Below are positions 26,614 to 36,280 of a DNA stretch of 64,000 nt, piece by piece (within the stretch, counting starts at the first letter, position 1; every line of letters starts with the position of its first letter). Origin of the DNA: Paraburkholderia bannensis NBRC 103871 (GTDB lineage: Bacteria; Pseudomonadota; Gammaproteobacteria; Burkholderiales; Burkholderiaceae); contig NZ_BAYA01000015.1 of the NCBI RefSeq assembly GCF_000685015.1, forward strand, positions 186,001 through 250,000, read 5' to 3'. The position numbers and the translations under genes are program-made. Below the pieces are notes generated by a model. It made no database searches and was not told where the DNA came from. It saw nothing but the letters and a program-made list of their open reading frames with translations.

Positions 26614-26640
26614 AATCGCCGCCCTTTTCGGGCGGCGATT
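26614..26640. terminator. Bidirectional terminator between convergent bceM and bceK
   Basis: An 11-bp perfect stem (AATCGCCGCCC / GGGCGGCGATT, loop TTTTC) lies between the convergent ends of the rightward rhamnose operon and the leftward bceB-K operon. T tracts on both sides are short (TCATTT on plus, CTTTAACC on minus), but the stem is strong. Confidence 0.75.
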
Positions 26641-26644
26641 TCAT

Positions 26645-27802
26645 TTAATGCGCTGCAATGGCTTCAGCGTACACATCGGCGACGCGCCTTGCGATCACCG
26701 CATTGTCGAAGTGCTCACGCGCGTAGGCCTTGCACGCGTTCTCATCGGGCAGCTTGATGCGACCCGAGAGCGCCGCGTCGATGCCTTCGGCAATCGCCGC
26801 CGCCCCCGTTTCCGGCAGCACGAGATCCGGCGACAGTCCGGCCACCGCTTCCGGCAGGCCGCCAACGGGCGTCACCAGCACCGGCGTCCCGGCGGAAAGC
26901 GACTCCACCGTGATGAGGCCGAAGCCTTCCAGCGCCACGGTCGGCACGACGCTCAGCGTCGCCGCGCGATAGAGCGACGGCAGATGCGCGTCGGGCACGA
27001 AGCCCAGCAGCTTGACGTTATCGGTCAGATCCGCCGCGTCGATGCGTTGTTGCAGTTCCGCTTCCAGACGCCCGCGCCCTGCGATCAGCAGCAGAATGTC
27101 CGGGTGGCGCTGCTTGACCTGCTTCACCGCGTCGATCAGGTCTTCCAGGCCCATGCGGCGCACGAGGCGGCGCACGGCCAGCACGATCGGCCGGTTCTGC
27201 GGCAGTTGCAGGCGCAGGCGCGCCTCGCCCTGCGAGCAGGCCGGATCGAAATGCGCCGTATCCACGCAGCCCGGCACGATGCGCACGCGCTCGGGCGAGA
27301 TGGCATAGCGCTTCGTGAGAATGTCGCCGAACGCCTTCGACAGCACGATCAGGCGCGACGATCGTTCGTACACCGATTGTTCCAGCGAATGCTTGATGCG
27401 CTGGCTCAGCGTGGCCGCACCTTCAACGAAGCTCTCGTCGGCCCACGGCCCCTGGAAGTGCGAGACCTGCGGAATGCCGCGCGTGACGTCGAGGCCCGGA
27501 AAGGTATACAGCGCGAAGTGCGAGGAAATCACGTCCGGACGATGGCGGCGGATCTCGCGGCGCAAGGCGCGGCGCGCGTCCATCAAGCGCAACGGCAATG
27601 CGCGCGCCGCCGAGCCGAAGCCCTGGATCGCGCCGCCGCTGTCCTCGGCCACCTTCGGCGAGCCGGCCACGACGCCGCGCACCTGCACGCCTGCGCCAGG
27701 CAGCGCGCCGACGAGCGAGTAATACATGCGATCGAGGCCGCCAGCGCGCTCGGGGAACCAGTGCATGCCGATCTGTAGCGAATGGATGGAGTGTTTCGTC
27801 AT
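26645..27802 (-). CDS. bceK: Glycosyltransferase family 4 (BceK-like)
   Basis: Cytoplasmic retaining glycosyltransferase of 385 residues. The acceptor half has FPERAGGLDRMYYSLVGALPG (GGLDR loop); the donor half has VLAVRRLVRRMGLEDLIDAV and VALEGFGLITVESLSAGTPV with the E-x7-E pair. AAGGAA lies seven bases before ATG. Last gene of the leftward bce operon, 53 bases after bceJ, and close to the terminator. The sugar it adds cannot be read from sequence. Confidence 0.88.
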   Translation of the reverse strand: MTKHSIHSLQIGMHWFPERAGGLDRMYYSLVGALPGAGVQVRGVVAGSPKVAEDSGGAIQGFGSAARALPLRLMDARRALRREIRRHRPDVISSHFALYTFPGLDVTRGIPQVSHFQGPWADESFVEGAATLSQRIKHSLEQSVYERSSRLIVLSKAFGDILTKRYAISPERVRIVPGCVDTAHFDPACSQGEARLRLQLPQNRPIVLAVRRLVRRMGLEDLIDAVKQVKQRHPDILLLIAGRGRLEAELQQRIDAADLTDNVKLLGFVPDAHLPSLYRAATLSVVPTVALEGFGLITVESLSAGTPVLVTPVGGLPEAVAGLSPDLVLPETGAAAIAEGIDAALSGRIKLPDENACKAYAREHFDNAVIARRVADVYAEAIAAH

Positions 27803-27855
27803 CGCGATTCCTTGTTATGCAACTTGTTATGCACCACTGCGGGCGATTTCAGTTT

Positions 27856-29106
27856 TCAGGTTGTCTCTGCACGCGGCAGAGTCTGGCCGCCCGAAAGCGG
27901 CGCGAGCGTGGGCGTTGCGTGCTGGACGTGTTGCGTGTGATCTGCGTGTGAATCGCTGCGCACCGTCGCGCCCGACTCTCCGGCCAGCTCCCGATAGAGC
28001 GCGATGTATTGCGCCGCCATACGGGCCCAACCGAAGCTGCATGCCAGCTCCGCAGCGGCCTTGCCCATCGCGACGCGGCGCGGCGTATCGCCGGCAAGCT
28101 GGCCGATTGCACCAGCGAGCGCCTTTGCGTCGTCGGGATCTTCGAGCACGATGCCGCAGTCGGGCGTGATGATTTCCGCCCCGCCTGCCGTGCGCGCCGT
28201 GACCACCGGCAGGCCTGCCGCCATCGCTTCCAGCAGCGAAAGGCTCATTGCTTCGTAGCGCGAAGGAAAAACGTAGCTGTCGACACTGCGCATCAGCACC
28301 GGCATTTCGCGCACGAGGCCGAGAAAATGCACGCGCGACGCAATGCCCAGTTCGCGCGCCATCTCCGGATACGGGCTGCCCGGCAGGTAACCGGCCACGG
28401 CCAGATGCACGTGCTCGGGCAATTGCTTGAGCGCGTGCAGCACGGTGCCGAGGTTCTTGCGCGGCGTGCGCAGGTCGCCCACGAACAGCAGCAGGAACTT
28501 GTCGGCGGGCAATTCGAATTTCGCGCGATCCGCGCTCGCACCCGAGAAGCCGCGCGTATCCACGCCGTTATAGATCACGTCGACGCGTTCGACCGGGTTG
28601 CCGCCCGAGGCGATGATCTCGTCCGCCACCTTGCGCGACACCGCCGCAATCACACGCGAGCGCCGATACGCCCAGCGCTCCAGCACCGCGTTCGCTCGCG
28701 TATAGATGAACTGGTACGCCGACCACACGCCGCGCGTGAGACCGAACGGGTAATACTTGCTGCGCGCCCAGCCGCCATGCACGAAGTGGGCGCTGTTCAC
28801 ATCGGCGTGCGCCCACGTGATGAAGCCGTTGACGTGCAGCACGTCGTATTCGCTGCGATGACGCTTAAGCCAGATTGCGCTCTTGAGCGCGAACACTTGC
28901 TGGCGCAACAGGTTGGTCGGCCAGAGTTTCGATGGTTGCACGCGCACCCATTTCACTCTGGGATGCGCGAGCAGTTCGGGCGCGACATGCGAAGCCACCA
29001 GCGTGACCTCGAAACCTTCGTCGAGCGCCGCGCGCGCGATTTCATGGTTGACGCGCCCCTGGCCGTCGTTATGGCGCACCACATGCGTGACGATTGCGAC
29101 TCTCAA
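27856..29106 (-). CDS. bceJ: Glycosyltransferase family 4 (BceJ-like), TTG start
   Basis: GT4 glycosyltransferase of 416 residues. It starts LRVAIVTHVVRHNDGQGRVN and carries a donor domain with LLLFVGDLRTPRKNLGTVL and FPSRYEAMSLSLLEAMAAGL. TTG at 29106 is preferred: GGAGGT lies six bases upstream and the conserved N-terminal strand begins there, with no ATG before it. The TTG overlaps the preceding TGA (TTGA), so translation is coupled to the polymerase. The final 40 residues are low-complexity. Donor and linkage unknown. Confidence 0.86.
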   Translation of the reverse strand: MRVAIVTHVVRHNDGQGRVNHEIARAALDEGFEVTLVASHVAPELLAHPRVKWVRVQPSKLWPTNLLRQQVFALKSAIWLKRHRSEYDVLHVNGFITWAHADVNSAHFVHGGWARSKYYPFGLTRGVWSAYQFIYTRANAVLERWAYRRSRVIAAVSRKVADEIIASGGNPVERVDVIYNGVDTRGFSGASADRAKFELPADKFLLLFVGDLRTPRKNLGTVLHALKQLPEHVHLAVAGYLPGSPYPEMARELGIASRVHFLGLVREMPVLMRSVDSYVFPSRYEAMSLSLLEAMAAGLPVVTARTAGGAEIITPDCGIVLEDPDDAKALAGAIGQLAGDTPRRVAMGKAAAELACSFGWARMAAQYIALYRELAGESGATVRSDSHADHTQHVQHATPTLAPLSGGQTLPRAETT

Positions 29107-30653
29107 TCGGAGACCTCCGTAGACGGGGAAATGCCTGGCGTAGTGCCCTGGACAGTGCCGCTGGCCTGGCGCCGCGACATCCTGCGCCAATGCCCCGCGC
29201 TGAGAATGGAAAAAGCACTGGAAAACAGCAGCAGACCGCCCGTGCCCACCAGCGAATTGGTGAACACCAGCATCGCGAAGATCGAGACCATCAGGCTCAG
29301 GCACGCGCACACATAGCGGTCGTCGGGCATGCGCAGCGCCACGCGCGCCGCACGCGCGAGCAGCCACAACACGCCGGACATGTACATCAGCGTGCCAGGC
29401 CAGCCGAGCACGAACGGAATGTTCATCACGCCGCTGTCGAAGCTGCCGTACTGGCCAAGCTGGCCGTTGCTGCTGGAAAGCTTCGTCGATGCGCCGGTCG
29501 CGCCCAGGCCCTCGCCCGTCACGTCGGTGAAGGCGGTCTTGGCGAAATCGGCGTAGAACTGGTTACGCGCCGCGTAGCTCTGGTCGTCGCTGAGGTTCAC
29601 GAGCGTGTTCAGGCGCTGCTGCATACGGTCGGCGACCGGGCCGAAGGTGAGCAAGGGCACGCACACGCCCGCGAGCACGAACGCGCTCACGATGATGCGC
29701 ACGCGCACCTTGTTGCTCGACTTCATCAGCTGGATCACCATGGCGATCGCCCAACCGCCCCACGTCGAGCGCACCAGCGACAGTGCGAACGAAAAGAAGC
29801 CGAACGCCGCCGCGATCCAGCGCACGCGATGCTGCGCGGCCATCACCAGCACCATCGCGCCCATCATCGCGAACGCAAACGGGCCCGACGAGTTCATCGT
29901 GCTGAACACCCGCACGCCGAGCGGCACCGGATCGCCCTGCGAATTCATGTCCGAGCCGATCATCCACATCGCGTCCCACGGCGGCATGATGAAGAACTGC
30001 ACGAGGCCGTAGGCCCCCATCACGAGCATGCCGTAGATGAAGGTATTGACGATGGTGTCGCGGGCTTCTTCGTACTGGCGCGTGAGCACCATGATGTGAA
30101 AACCAATCAGCAGCGGATAGACCCAGTTGGCAAGGTCGAACACGGCGGCGGCGGGGCCGTTGCCCACGACGCCCACCACGAAGCCATAGCTGATGCCCAG
30201 CAGCGCGAGCAGCAGCGGCAAGCCGCGTCGCTGTGCGAGCACCGGGTAATAGCGCAGCAGCGAAAGGCCGCTGATCATCGTCACCGCCAGCGGCGCGACC
30301 TGGATCAGGCTGGTCGGCGTGAAGCCGCCCTTGCCGTAATCGGCGAGACGGCGCACTTCGGGGCTCAGAAACCACAGCCACCACATGAAGCCGATATAGC
30401 GCACCGGATTCACGAAATAGAGCCACAGCCCCACGCCGATGGCCAGCACCGGAAACGCGAGCGTCAGCACCGAGCCCTGATGCGCGAGGATCAGCAGCGC
30501 GGTCAGCGTCCACAGCGCGATGACCGGCAGCGTGTCGCGGCCCATCGCGCGGCGCAGGCCCGATTTCGGCGTGTTCTGCGCGGCTTGAGATGCAGCGGGC
30601 GCTTGTGGAGCGGGTGGCGGCATAGCGCCGGGGAAAGTGGACGGCACACGCAT
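29103..30653 (-). CDS. bceI: Polysaccharide polymerase, Wzy/O-antigen-ligase-like (BceI)
   Basis: Inner-membrane protein of 516 residues with about ten to twelve hydrophobic segments (for example LPVIALWTLTALLILA and YIGFMWWLWFLSPE), a large periplasmic loop (about residues 365-430) and the STMNSSGPFAFAMMGAMVLV region typical of Wzy_C/ligase proteins. It would join lipid-linked repeats in the periplasm. ATG 30653 lies two bases beyond the bceH stop; a GTG at 30659 overlapping that stop is possible. Its own stop overlaps the bceJ start. Confidence 0.85.
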   Translation of the reverse strand: MRVPSTFPGAMPPPAPQAPAASQAAQNTPKSGLRRAMGRDTLPVIALWTLTALLILAHQGSVLTLAFPVLAIGVGLWLYFVNPVRYIGFMWWLWFLSPEVRRLADYGKGGFTPTSLIQVAPLAVTMISGLSLLRYYPVLAQRRGLPLLLALLGISYGFVVGVVGNGPAAAVFDLANWVYPLLIGFHIMVLTRQYEEARDTIVNTFIYGMLVMGAYGLVQFFIMPPWDAMWMIGSDMNSQGDPVPLGVRVFSTMNSSGPFAFAMMGAMVLVMAAQHRVRWIAAAFGFFSFALSLVRSTWGGWAIAMVIQLMKSSNKVRVRIIVSAFVLAGVCVPLLTFGPVADRMQQRLNTLVNLSDDQSYAARNQFYADFAKTAFTDVTGEGLGATGASTKLSSSNGQLGQYGSFDSGVMNIPFVLGWPGTLMYMSGVLWLLARAARVALRMPDDRYVCACLSLMVSIFAMLVFTNSLVGTGGLLLFSSAFSILSAGHWRRMSRRQASGTVQGTTPGISPSTEVSD

Positions 30654-30655
30654 GA

Positions 30656-31807
30656 TCACATCCCGCGCGGCAACTGGCCGGTAGCACCTGCGCCCACTGC
30701 GGCGCGCGTGGCGGTTTGCGTGCGCGGATCGCGTTCGAGCAGCATCTCGCGCGTGAGTTGCGCATGCTGGCGTGCGTAATTCTCGGTCGTGAGGTCGCGC
30801 GTGCCCAGTTGCTCGCAGGCCTCGCGCGCCTGCGCCAGTGCGCGCGCAGGATCGTCCACGAGCGCGTTGACGGCGTCGCGCAACTGCCCGGCGTTGAACG
30901 GCTCGATATAGAACGCGGCTTTATCGTCGAAGTAATCGTCGAGCGCGCCCACCTTCGTGACGATCATCGGCTTGCCGAGCGCGGCCGCTTCCAGCATGAC
31001 GGTAATGCCCGAGGCATGCGTGTTGGGGCGCAGCGGCACGACGATGATATCGGCCCAGTCATAGAGCGCATGTTGCTGCTGGATGCCCGAAACACGCACG
31101 ATCTCCACGTTCGCGGCGCGCGCGGACGCCGGCATGCGCCGACGCGTTGCGATACGCACTTCGTAACGCGCATCGTCGCGCAAGGCGGCCACGAGCGTGC
31201 CCCAGTCGCGGTCGCGATCGTTGCCGATCGCGGCCACGCGCACGGGCGTGTGCGGCTTCCAGTGCGACGGCGGGCACAGCGGGAAATCGAGCGTATTCAA
31301 GCCGTAGAGCAGCGGCGTCGCCTCACGGCCGAAAAACTCCTTGCACAGCGCTGCATTTTCACTGGCGAGCGTGGTGAGACGGTCGGCGCGCGCCAGCAGG
31401 CGCTTGTAGAACGCGCGGCGCAGGTTGCCGTAGCCCGGCCAGCGGTCGAGCAGCCACACGCTCTGCGCAAGCAGCAGCGGACGCGCACCGCCCTTCTTCG
31501 CCTGCATCAGCAGCACGAGCGACACGGCCAGGTGCTCCTGCTCCGTGTGCGTCCAGATCACGTCCGAATCGATCATCGCCTGGCGATTGCGCCATGCGTG
31601 AATGAAATCGAAACCGAGCGCCGCTTTCAGCGCGCGGCGCACGAAACGCACCGGCTTGCTTTCACGCGCGTCGCGCGCGTAATTGAGGGCAAACTCCGGG
31701 GACTGCGCGTGATGATAGCCATACAGCGAGCCGAGATTCTCGCCCTTGCGATAGTGGCGCGGATCGGCGCCGTAAAACAGGTGCACGTGGACGTTCGTAC
31801 TGCTCAT
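30656..31807 (-). CDS. bceH: Glycosyltransferase (BceH-like, GT-B fold)
   Basis: Predicted GT-B glycosyltransferase of 383 residues. Seen are VHLFYGADPRHYRKGENLGS at the N-terminus and a donor-side region ADIIVVPLRPNTHASGITVM followed by LEAAALGKPMIVTKVGALDD, characteristic of GT1/GT4-like enzymes. GGAGG lies about seven bases before ATG. It is 76 bases after bceG and one of five glycosyltransferase genes that together assemble the repeat. Specific sugar not deducible. Confidence 0.85.
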   Translation of the reverse strand: MSSTNVHVHLFYGADPRHYRKGENLGSLYGYHHAQSPEFALNYARDARESKPVRFVRRALKAALGFDFIHAWRNRQAMIDSDVIWTHTEQEHLAVSLVLLMQAKKGGARPLLLAQSVWLLDRWPGYGNLRRAFYKRLLARADRLTTLASENAALCKEFFGREATPLLYGLNTLDFPLCPPSHWKPHTPVRVAAIGNDRDRDWGTLVAALRDDARYEVRIATRRRMPASARAANVEIVRVSGIQQQHALYDWADIIVVPLRPNTHASGITVMLEAAALGKPMIVTKVGALDDYFDDKAAFYIEPFNAGQLRDAVNALVDDPARALAQAREACEQLGTRDLTTENYARQHAQLTREMLLERDPRTQTATRAAVGAGATGQLPRGM

Positions 31808-31883
31808 TCGGGGTCCTCCGTAATGTCATGTGCGGGCGTGGCGATATTTGATCGGCACGCGAGCGGATACTTCAGGCGCGGCT

Positions 31884-32810
31884 TTAAGCGATCGCGCGCC
31901 GTGCTTCGCGAGCGCCGCCGCGTACCGCGCGCCAGCGCGCGAACGCCGCGCCTGCCGAGCCCGAACGCACCGCGCTCAAGCCCGTCAGCAGGAGGCCCGG
32001 ATAGACACGCGTGCCGACCAGCGCCCACCACCACCACGCGGTTTCGCGGTGCAGCGGCGCAAGATGGCCGCGCAGGATCAGGTGGAAATTGAACGCGCCG
32101 TTGCGGATCGAGGCGAGCGTCTGCGCGTTGCGCGGATCTTCGCCGGGACGCGGCGCGGGATAGTGGTCGACGGCCACGAGCGGGTCATAGACGAGCTTCC
32201 AGCCGGCCCGCTTCACGCCCATGCTGAAGGCCATATCGTTGTGCGTCTGCGCACCGGTGCCGCGCAAACGGCGGTCAAACCGCAGGTCGCCGATGGCCGC
32301 GCGCCGGTAGCTCATGTTCGCGCCCTTGAGCAAGTCGACTTCGCGCGCCTCGCCCACGCCCAGATGATGGTTGCCGACGATGCGCCCGCTGCGCTGCACG
32401 CGCCCCACCAGCGCACGCTCGCCATCGAGCACGCGGCCTTCCTCATGCACCCAGTCGCGCCCGCCAAGCGCGCCCAGCTTGGCATCGGACTCGAAATGGG
32501 CGGCGATACGCGCCACCCAGTCGGCGCGCGGCGCGGCGTCGTCGTCGGTAATGGCGACGACGTCGCCCGTCGCGGCTTCAAGGCCGCGATTGAGCGCGGC
32601 CACCTGGCCCGGCTCCTCTACGATCGCCACGTCCACGTTCAACACGCGCGGCGTTACGTGTTCGGCGAGGCAGGCGTGCGTGACGGCGTCGTCGGCGCGC
32701 GCCACCACCACGATCTGGTCGGGCGCGCGTTGCTGGCAAAGCAACGCCGACAGGCAGCGCGCGAGATCTTCAGGACGCCGATACGTCGGCACGAGCACGG
32801 TCACTTTCAT
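31884..32810 (-). CDS. bceG: Glycosyltransferase family 2 (BceG-like)
   Basis: GT-A fold inverting glycosyltransferase of 308 residues. The nucleotide-sugar site is VTVLVPTYRRPEDLARCLSA and VVAITDDDAAPRADW (DDD metal motif); LLKGANMSYRRAAI and RGTGAQTHNDMAFSMGVKRA follow. ATG 32810 is chosen because GGGAG lies eight bases upstream; an ATG at 32828 that overlaps the bceF stop (TGATG) would add six residues and may re-initiate. A hydrophobic, tryptophan-rich stretch near residue 265 may associate with the membrane. Confidence 0.87.
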   Translation of the reverse strand: MKVTVLVPTYRRPEDLARCLSALLCQQRAPDQIVVVARADDAVTHACLAEHVTPRVLNVDVAIVEEPGQVAALNRGLEAATGDVVAITDDDAAPRADWVARIAAHFESDAKLGALGGRDWVHEEGRVLDGERALVGRVQRSGRIVGNHHLGVGEAREVDLLKGANMSYRRAAIGDLRFDRRLRGTGAQTHNDMAFSMGVKRAGWKLVYDPLVAVDHYPAPRPGEDPRNAQTLASIRNGAFNFHLILRGHLAPLHRETAWWWWALVGTRVYPGLLLTGLSAVRSGSAGAAFARWRAVRGGAREARRAIA

Positions 32811-32827
32811 CGCGTGTTCTCCCTTCA

Positions 32828-35056
32828 TCAGGCGCTCAGGTATTCCTGCACGGCGTCGTAGCCGTAGCCGTAGCTGCCGCGCGCACGCGCCGGCACCCCA
32901 TTGAAGACGCCGCCGGTCACGCGCACGCCCGCGTTGCGCAGACGCTTGAGCGTATCGGCGATCTCGCCTTCGGTATGCATGCCCGAGCGCAGCACGACAA
33001 AGGTCGAGCCCGCATGGCCGCAGATGATCGCGGCATCGGTCACGGCCAGCACCGGCGGCGTGTCGACCAGCAGGATGTCGTAGCGCTTGGCCAGGCCTTC
33101 GAGGTACTGGTTCAGGCGCGGCGACATCAGCAGCTCGGACGGATTAGGCGGACGGCGGCCGCACGAGATGAAGTGCAGGTTGTCCACTTCGGTCGCACGA
33201 ATGGCCTCGTCCAGCGCAATCTGCCCCGAGAGCAGCTCGGAAAAGCCGTTTTCCTGCGGGCCGCCCAGGTAACGTTCGAGCGCGCCACGGCGCATGTCGC
33301 CGTCGATCATCAGCACGCGCTTGCCCGAATGCGCCAGCAGCACGGCCAGGTTTGCCGTGAGAAAGCTCTTGCCGACGCCCGGCACCGAGCCCGTCAGCGC
33401 GACCACATGATTGCGCGCATCCATCACGCTGAACTGCAGCGAGGTACGCAGCGAACGCAGGCTCTCGACCGTGAGGTCTTTGGGCGCCGCACTCGCGAGC
33501 ACTTCACGCAGGCGCGTGCCGCCGCGCACCGGTGCGCGCTTTTCCAGCACCGCCTGTTCCGGCGAGAGCGGCACGAGGCCATACACCGGCAGCTGGAAAT
33601 TGCGCTCGATGACGTCCGGATCGACGATGCCCTTGAACATGTTCCGGCGCATCAGCACGAAGCCGGTGCCCAGGATCAGGCCGAGCATCGCAGCCGCCGA
33701 GACGATCAGCAGCTTCTTGGGCTTCGACGGCTTGCCCGGGCGCATCGCCGGATCGACGATATGCACGTTGCCGCCCGTGCCCACGCGCTGCACCGACAGT
33801 TCCTGGATACGGTTGAGCAGCAGCACGTAGATGTCTTCGGCCACCTTGGCGTCGCGTTGCAGTTGCACCGCCTTCACTTCGGTCGCGGGCAGGTCGCGGA
33901 ACTTGGTGTCGTACTTGGCGCGCTCGCCCTGCAGCTGCGCAAGCTGCTGGCGTGCAGCGATGAGCACCGGATGCTGGTCGCCAAAACGCTGCTGCAGCGA
34001 AGCGATCTGCAATTGCAGCGCCGAAATCTGCTGCTCGTACTGCACGCTGCCGTCCAGGTAGATCTTCGCTTCGTCGCTGGCGTTGATCGAACCCGACTTG
34101 CTTTGATACGCGGTCAGCGCGGCTTCGGCGTTTTCGAGGTCGGACTTCAGGCGCGGCTGTTCGCTGCGCAGGAAGTCGAGCATCTTGCTCGCATCGGCCT
34201 GCTTGGTGGCGACGTGTTCGCGCAGGTACGACTGGGCCACCGCATTGGCGACCTGGGCCGCGTGGTCGGGGTCGTTGTCTTCGAGCGAAATGTCGATCAC
34301 GCCCGTCTGCTTGCCCTGCTCCTGCACCTTCACCGCGTTCTGGAAGCCCGTGACGGCGTCCAGGTCGTTCATGCGCACGACGGTAAAGCGCGTGCCGGGG
34401 CGTGCCTTCAGCTCGCTCACGAGCATCGTCACGCCGCCGCCCTGCACCTGCTGGCCGACCGTGCCTTCGACGAGACGCCCGCCATCGGGGCCCGAAATCA
34501 CGAAGCGATTGTCGTCGAGCGCGGTCAGCGTGAGCTTCTTGCCTTCGAGCTCGGGCGACACCTCGATCGAATCGACGCTGGCGACTTCGCCGCCCCACGC
34601 ATAGCTGCTCAGGCCGAACCACGGATGCGAGGGCGTGCCCGGCGTCGCCAGGCGCGCGGCCAGGCTGCCGACCACCGGCAGCGTGACCGGCGAGACCGTG
34701 AAGTTCAGCTTGAACTGCTTGACGACCGGTTCGAGCACGCTGCGGCTCTGGATCATCTGGATTTCCGCATCGGTCGGCAGGGAGCCCTGCTGGCCGCTCG
34801 TGATGTTGGCGCCCGACTGCGTCTGCGTCAGCGCCTGCGAGGTGTAGTCGGCCTGCTCCACGCGCACCTGCGTGTCGGCCGTGTAGACCGGCTTGGCGAC
34901 GAAGCAATAGAACACGGCGCAGCCGATCACCACTGCCGCGATCGCGATGAGCCAGCCGATGTCGTCGATGATGACGCGCAGCAACTGGCCGAGGACGACG
35001 TCCTCTTCCTCTGTGCGGGCCGCCGGGGCCGCCTGACTGTTGGCTTGAATGCTCAC
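32828..35056 (-). CDS. bceF: Wzc-type polysaccharide co-polymerase with BY-kinase domain (BceF)
   Basis: Inner-membrane protein of 742 residues that controls chain length and export. A Wzz domain sits between helices at about residues 34-54 and 455-475, with a coiled-coil periplasmic part. The cytoplasmic tyrosine kinase has Walker A SVPGVGKSF (about 555), Walker A' LMIDGDMR (about 582), Walker B LLVDTPP (about 662) and a C-terminal tyrosine cluster SYGYGYDAVQEY for autophosphorylation. It starts with GTG, with GGGA upstream. BceD is the expected phosphatase and BceE the outer-membrane partner; all are in one operon. Confidence 0.93.
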   Translation of the reverse strand: MSIQANSQAAPAARTEEEDVVLGQLLRVIIDDIGWLIAIAAVVIGCAVFYCFVAKPVYTADTQVRVEQADYTSQALTQTQSGANITSGQQGSLPTDAEIQMIQSRSVLEPVVKQFKLNFTVSPVTLPVVGSLAARLATPGTPSHPWFGLSSYAWGGEVASVDSIEVSPELEGKKLTLTALDDNRFVISGPDGGRLVEGTVGQQVQGGGVTMLVSELKARPGTRFTVVRMNDLDAVTGFQNAVKVQEQGKQTGVIDISLEDNDPDHAAQVANAVAQSYLREHVATKQADASKMLDFLRSEQPRLKSDLENAEAALTAYQSKSGSINASDEAKIYLDGSVQYEQQISALQLQIASLQQRFGDQHPVLIAARQQLAQLQGERAKYDTKFRDLPATEVKAVQLQRDAKVAEDIYVLLLNRIQELSVQRVGTGGNVHIVDPAMRPGKPSKPKKLLIVSAAAMLGLILGTGFVLMRRNMFKGIVDPDVIERNFQLPVYGLVPLSPEQAVLEKRAPVRGGTRLREVLASAAPKDLTVESLRSLRTSLQFSVMDARNHVVALTGSVPGVGKSFLTANLAVLLAHSGKRVLMIDGDMRRGALERYLGGPQENGFSELLSGQIALDEAIRATEVDNLHFISCGRRPPNPSELLMSPRLNQYLEGLAKRYDILLVDTPPVLAVTDAAIICGHAGSTFVVLRSGMHTEGEIADTLKRLRNAGVRVTGGVFNGVPARARGSYGYGYDAVQEYLSA

Positions 35057-35107
35057 GTTTCGATCCCGTATTAAATCGTGTTGCGTGGGAGGGAAGACCT
35101 CACGCCC

Positions 35108-36280
35108 TTAGCGCGTGATCTGCTTCAGGTAGAAGACCGTCTGGACTGTCGGCAGGATCTGCTGCAACAGGCGGTTGAAGGTCGTCGAGGCCGCCGTACC
35201 GACATACACGACATCCATCGGCTTGAGCTGGAACTGCGAGGACAGCATGATCGCGTCCGGCTTGGTCATGTCGAGGCGATAGATCTCGGGCTCGCTCGGG
35301 TTGTCCTTCATGCCGCGCATCACGAAGATCTGGCGCGGGTTCGCGTCGGTGTCGAGCACGCCGCCAGCGGACGTGAGCGCATCGGCGATCGTCAGCTTGC
35401 CGCGGATCATGCCGGTCTGGATCGGCGTCTTCACTTCGCCCATCACAAATACTCTGCTATCCGAGCGATCCGGCACGTTGATGATGTCGCCGTCCTGGAG
35501 CATCACGTTCTGCGTTGCGTCGCCCGAATCGAGCATGCGGTTCGCGTCCAGCACATAGAGCTTGCCGTTGCGCGTGAGGCGCACGCGGTTGATGTCGGCG
35601 TTGTCGGTGCTGCCGCCCGAGCGCGTGATCGCATCGACAAGCGACAGCGGCACGTCGCTCATGGAGAGCGGGCCCGGCGTCTTCACGTCGCCGGTCACCT
35701 GGATTTTCTGGCTGCGGTAGGCGAGCACGCGCACGTCCACCTGCGGATTCTTGATGTACGGCCCAAGCCCCGACGCGAGCTGGTCGCGCAACTGGCCCGG
35801 CGTCTTGCCCGCGGCCATCACGCGGCCCACGAACGGGAAATAGATGGTGCCGTCCTTCGCCACGGTCTGGCCGTACGGATCGGACTGGCCCGACAGCGCG
35901 TTGGTGTACGGCTGCGTGAGCGCCTGCCCCACTGTCTGCGTGGTGTTGCCGCCCTGCGAGAACGTCGAGCCCTGCGGCGTCGACAGTTCCGGATGGTCGT
36001 ACACCGTCACGCCCAGGATGTCCTGGGGCGCGAGATGGTAGACGTAGTCAGCCGGCGTCGCGTACTTCGACGGCGGCAGGTCGGTGCGAACGGCGGCCGC
36101 GGCCTGCGCCTGCTGCATGACGAGCTGCGAATCGATCACATGCACGTCGTACTGCTTTTGCGGCTGATTGCTCGGCTGCTCCTTGAGGCTGGATGTGTCG
36201 AGGTAGTTGCCGGGCGCGGTCGCGCATGCGGAAACAAACACACTCAGCGCCAGCGCGCTCATCAAATTGAGTTTACTCAT
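35108..36280 (-). CDS. bceE: Outer-membrane polysaccharide export lipoprotein, Wza type (BceE)
   Basis: Outer-membrane export channel of 390 residues. It has a lipoprotein signal with lipobox VSAC (MSALALSVFVSACATAPG), the poly_export domain YHLAPQDILGVTVYDHPELS and SLBB repeats (KIQVTGDVKTPGPLSMSDVP; RVFVMGEVKTPIQTGMIRG). ATG 36280 overlaps the bceD stop (ATGA); in-frame ATGs at 36286 and 36301 are also possible. Works with BceF to move polymer across the envelope. Confidence 0.92.
   Translation of the reverse strand: MSKLNLMSALALSVFVSACATAPGNYLDTSSLKEQPSNQPQKQYDVHVIDSQLVMQQAQAAAAVRTDLPPSKYATPADYVYHLAPQDILGVTVYDHPELSTPQGSTFSQGGNTTQTVGQALTQPYTNALSGQSDPYGQTVAKDGTIYFPFVGRVMAAGKTPGQLRDQLASGLGPYIKNPQVDVRVLAYRSQKIQVTGDVKTPGPLSMSDVPLSLVDAITRSGGSTDNADINRVRLTRNGKLYVLDANRMLDSGDATQNVMLQDGDIINVPDRSDSRVFVMGEVKTPIQTGMIRGKLTIADALTSAGGVLDTDANPRQIFVMRGMKDNPSEPEIYRLDMTKPDAIMLSSQFQLKPMDVVYVGTAASTTFNRLLQQILPTVQTVFYLKQITR

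Noticed and set aside
32975..35074. 699-codon plus-strand frame opposite bceF
   Set aside because: bceF has complete Wzz and kinase motifs; the opposite frame is a by-product of codon bias.
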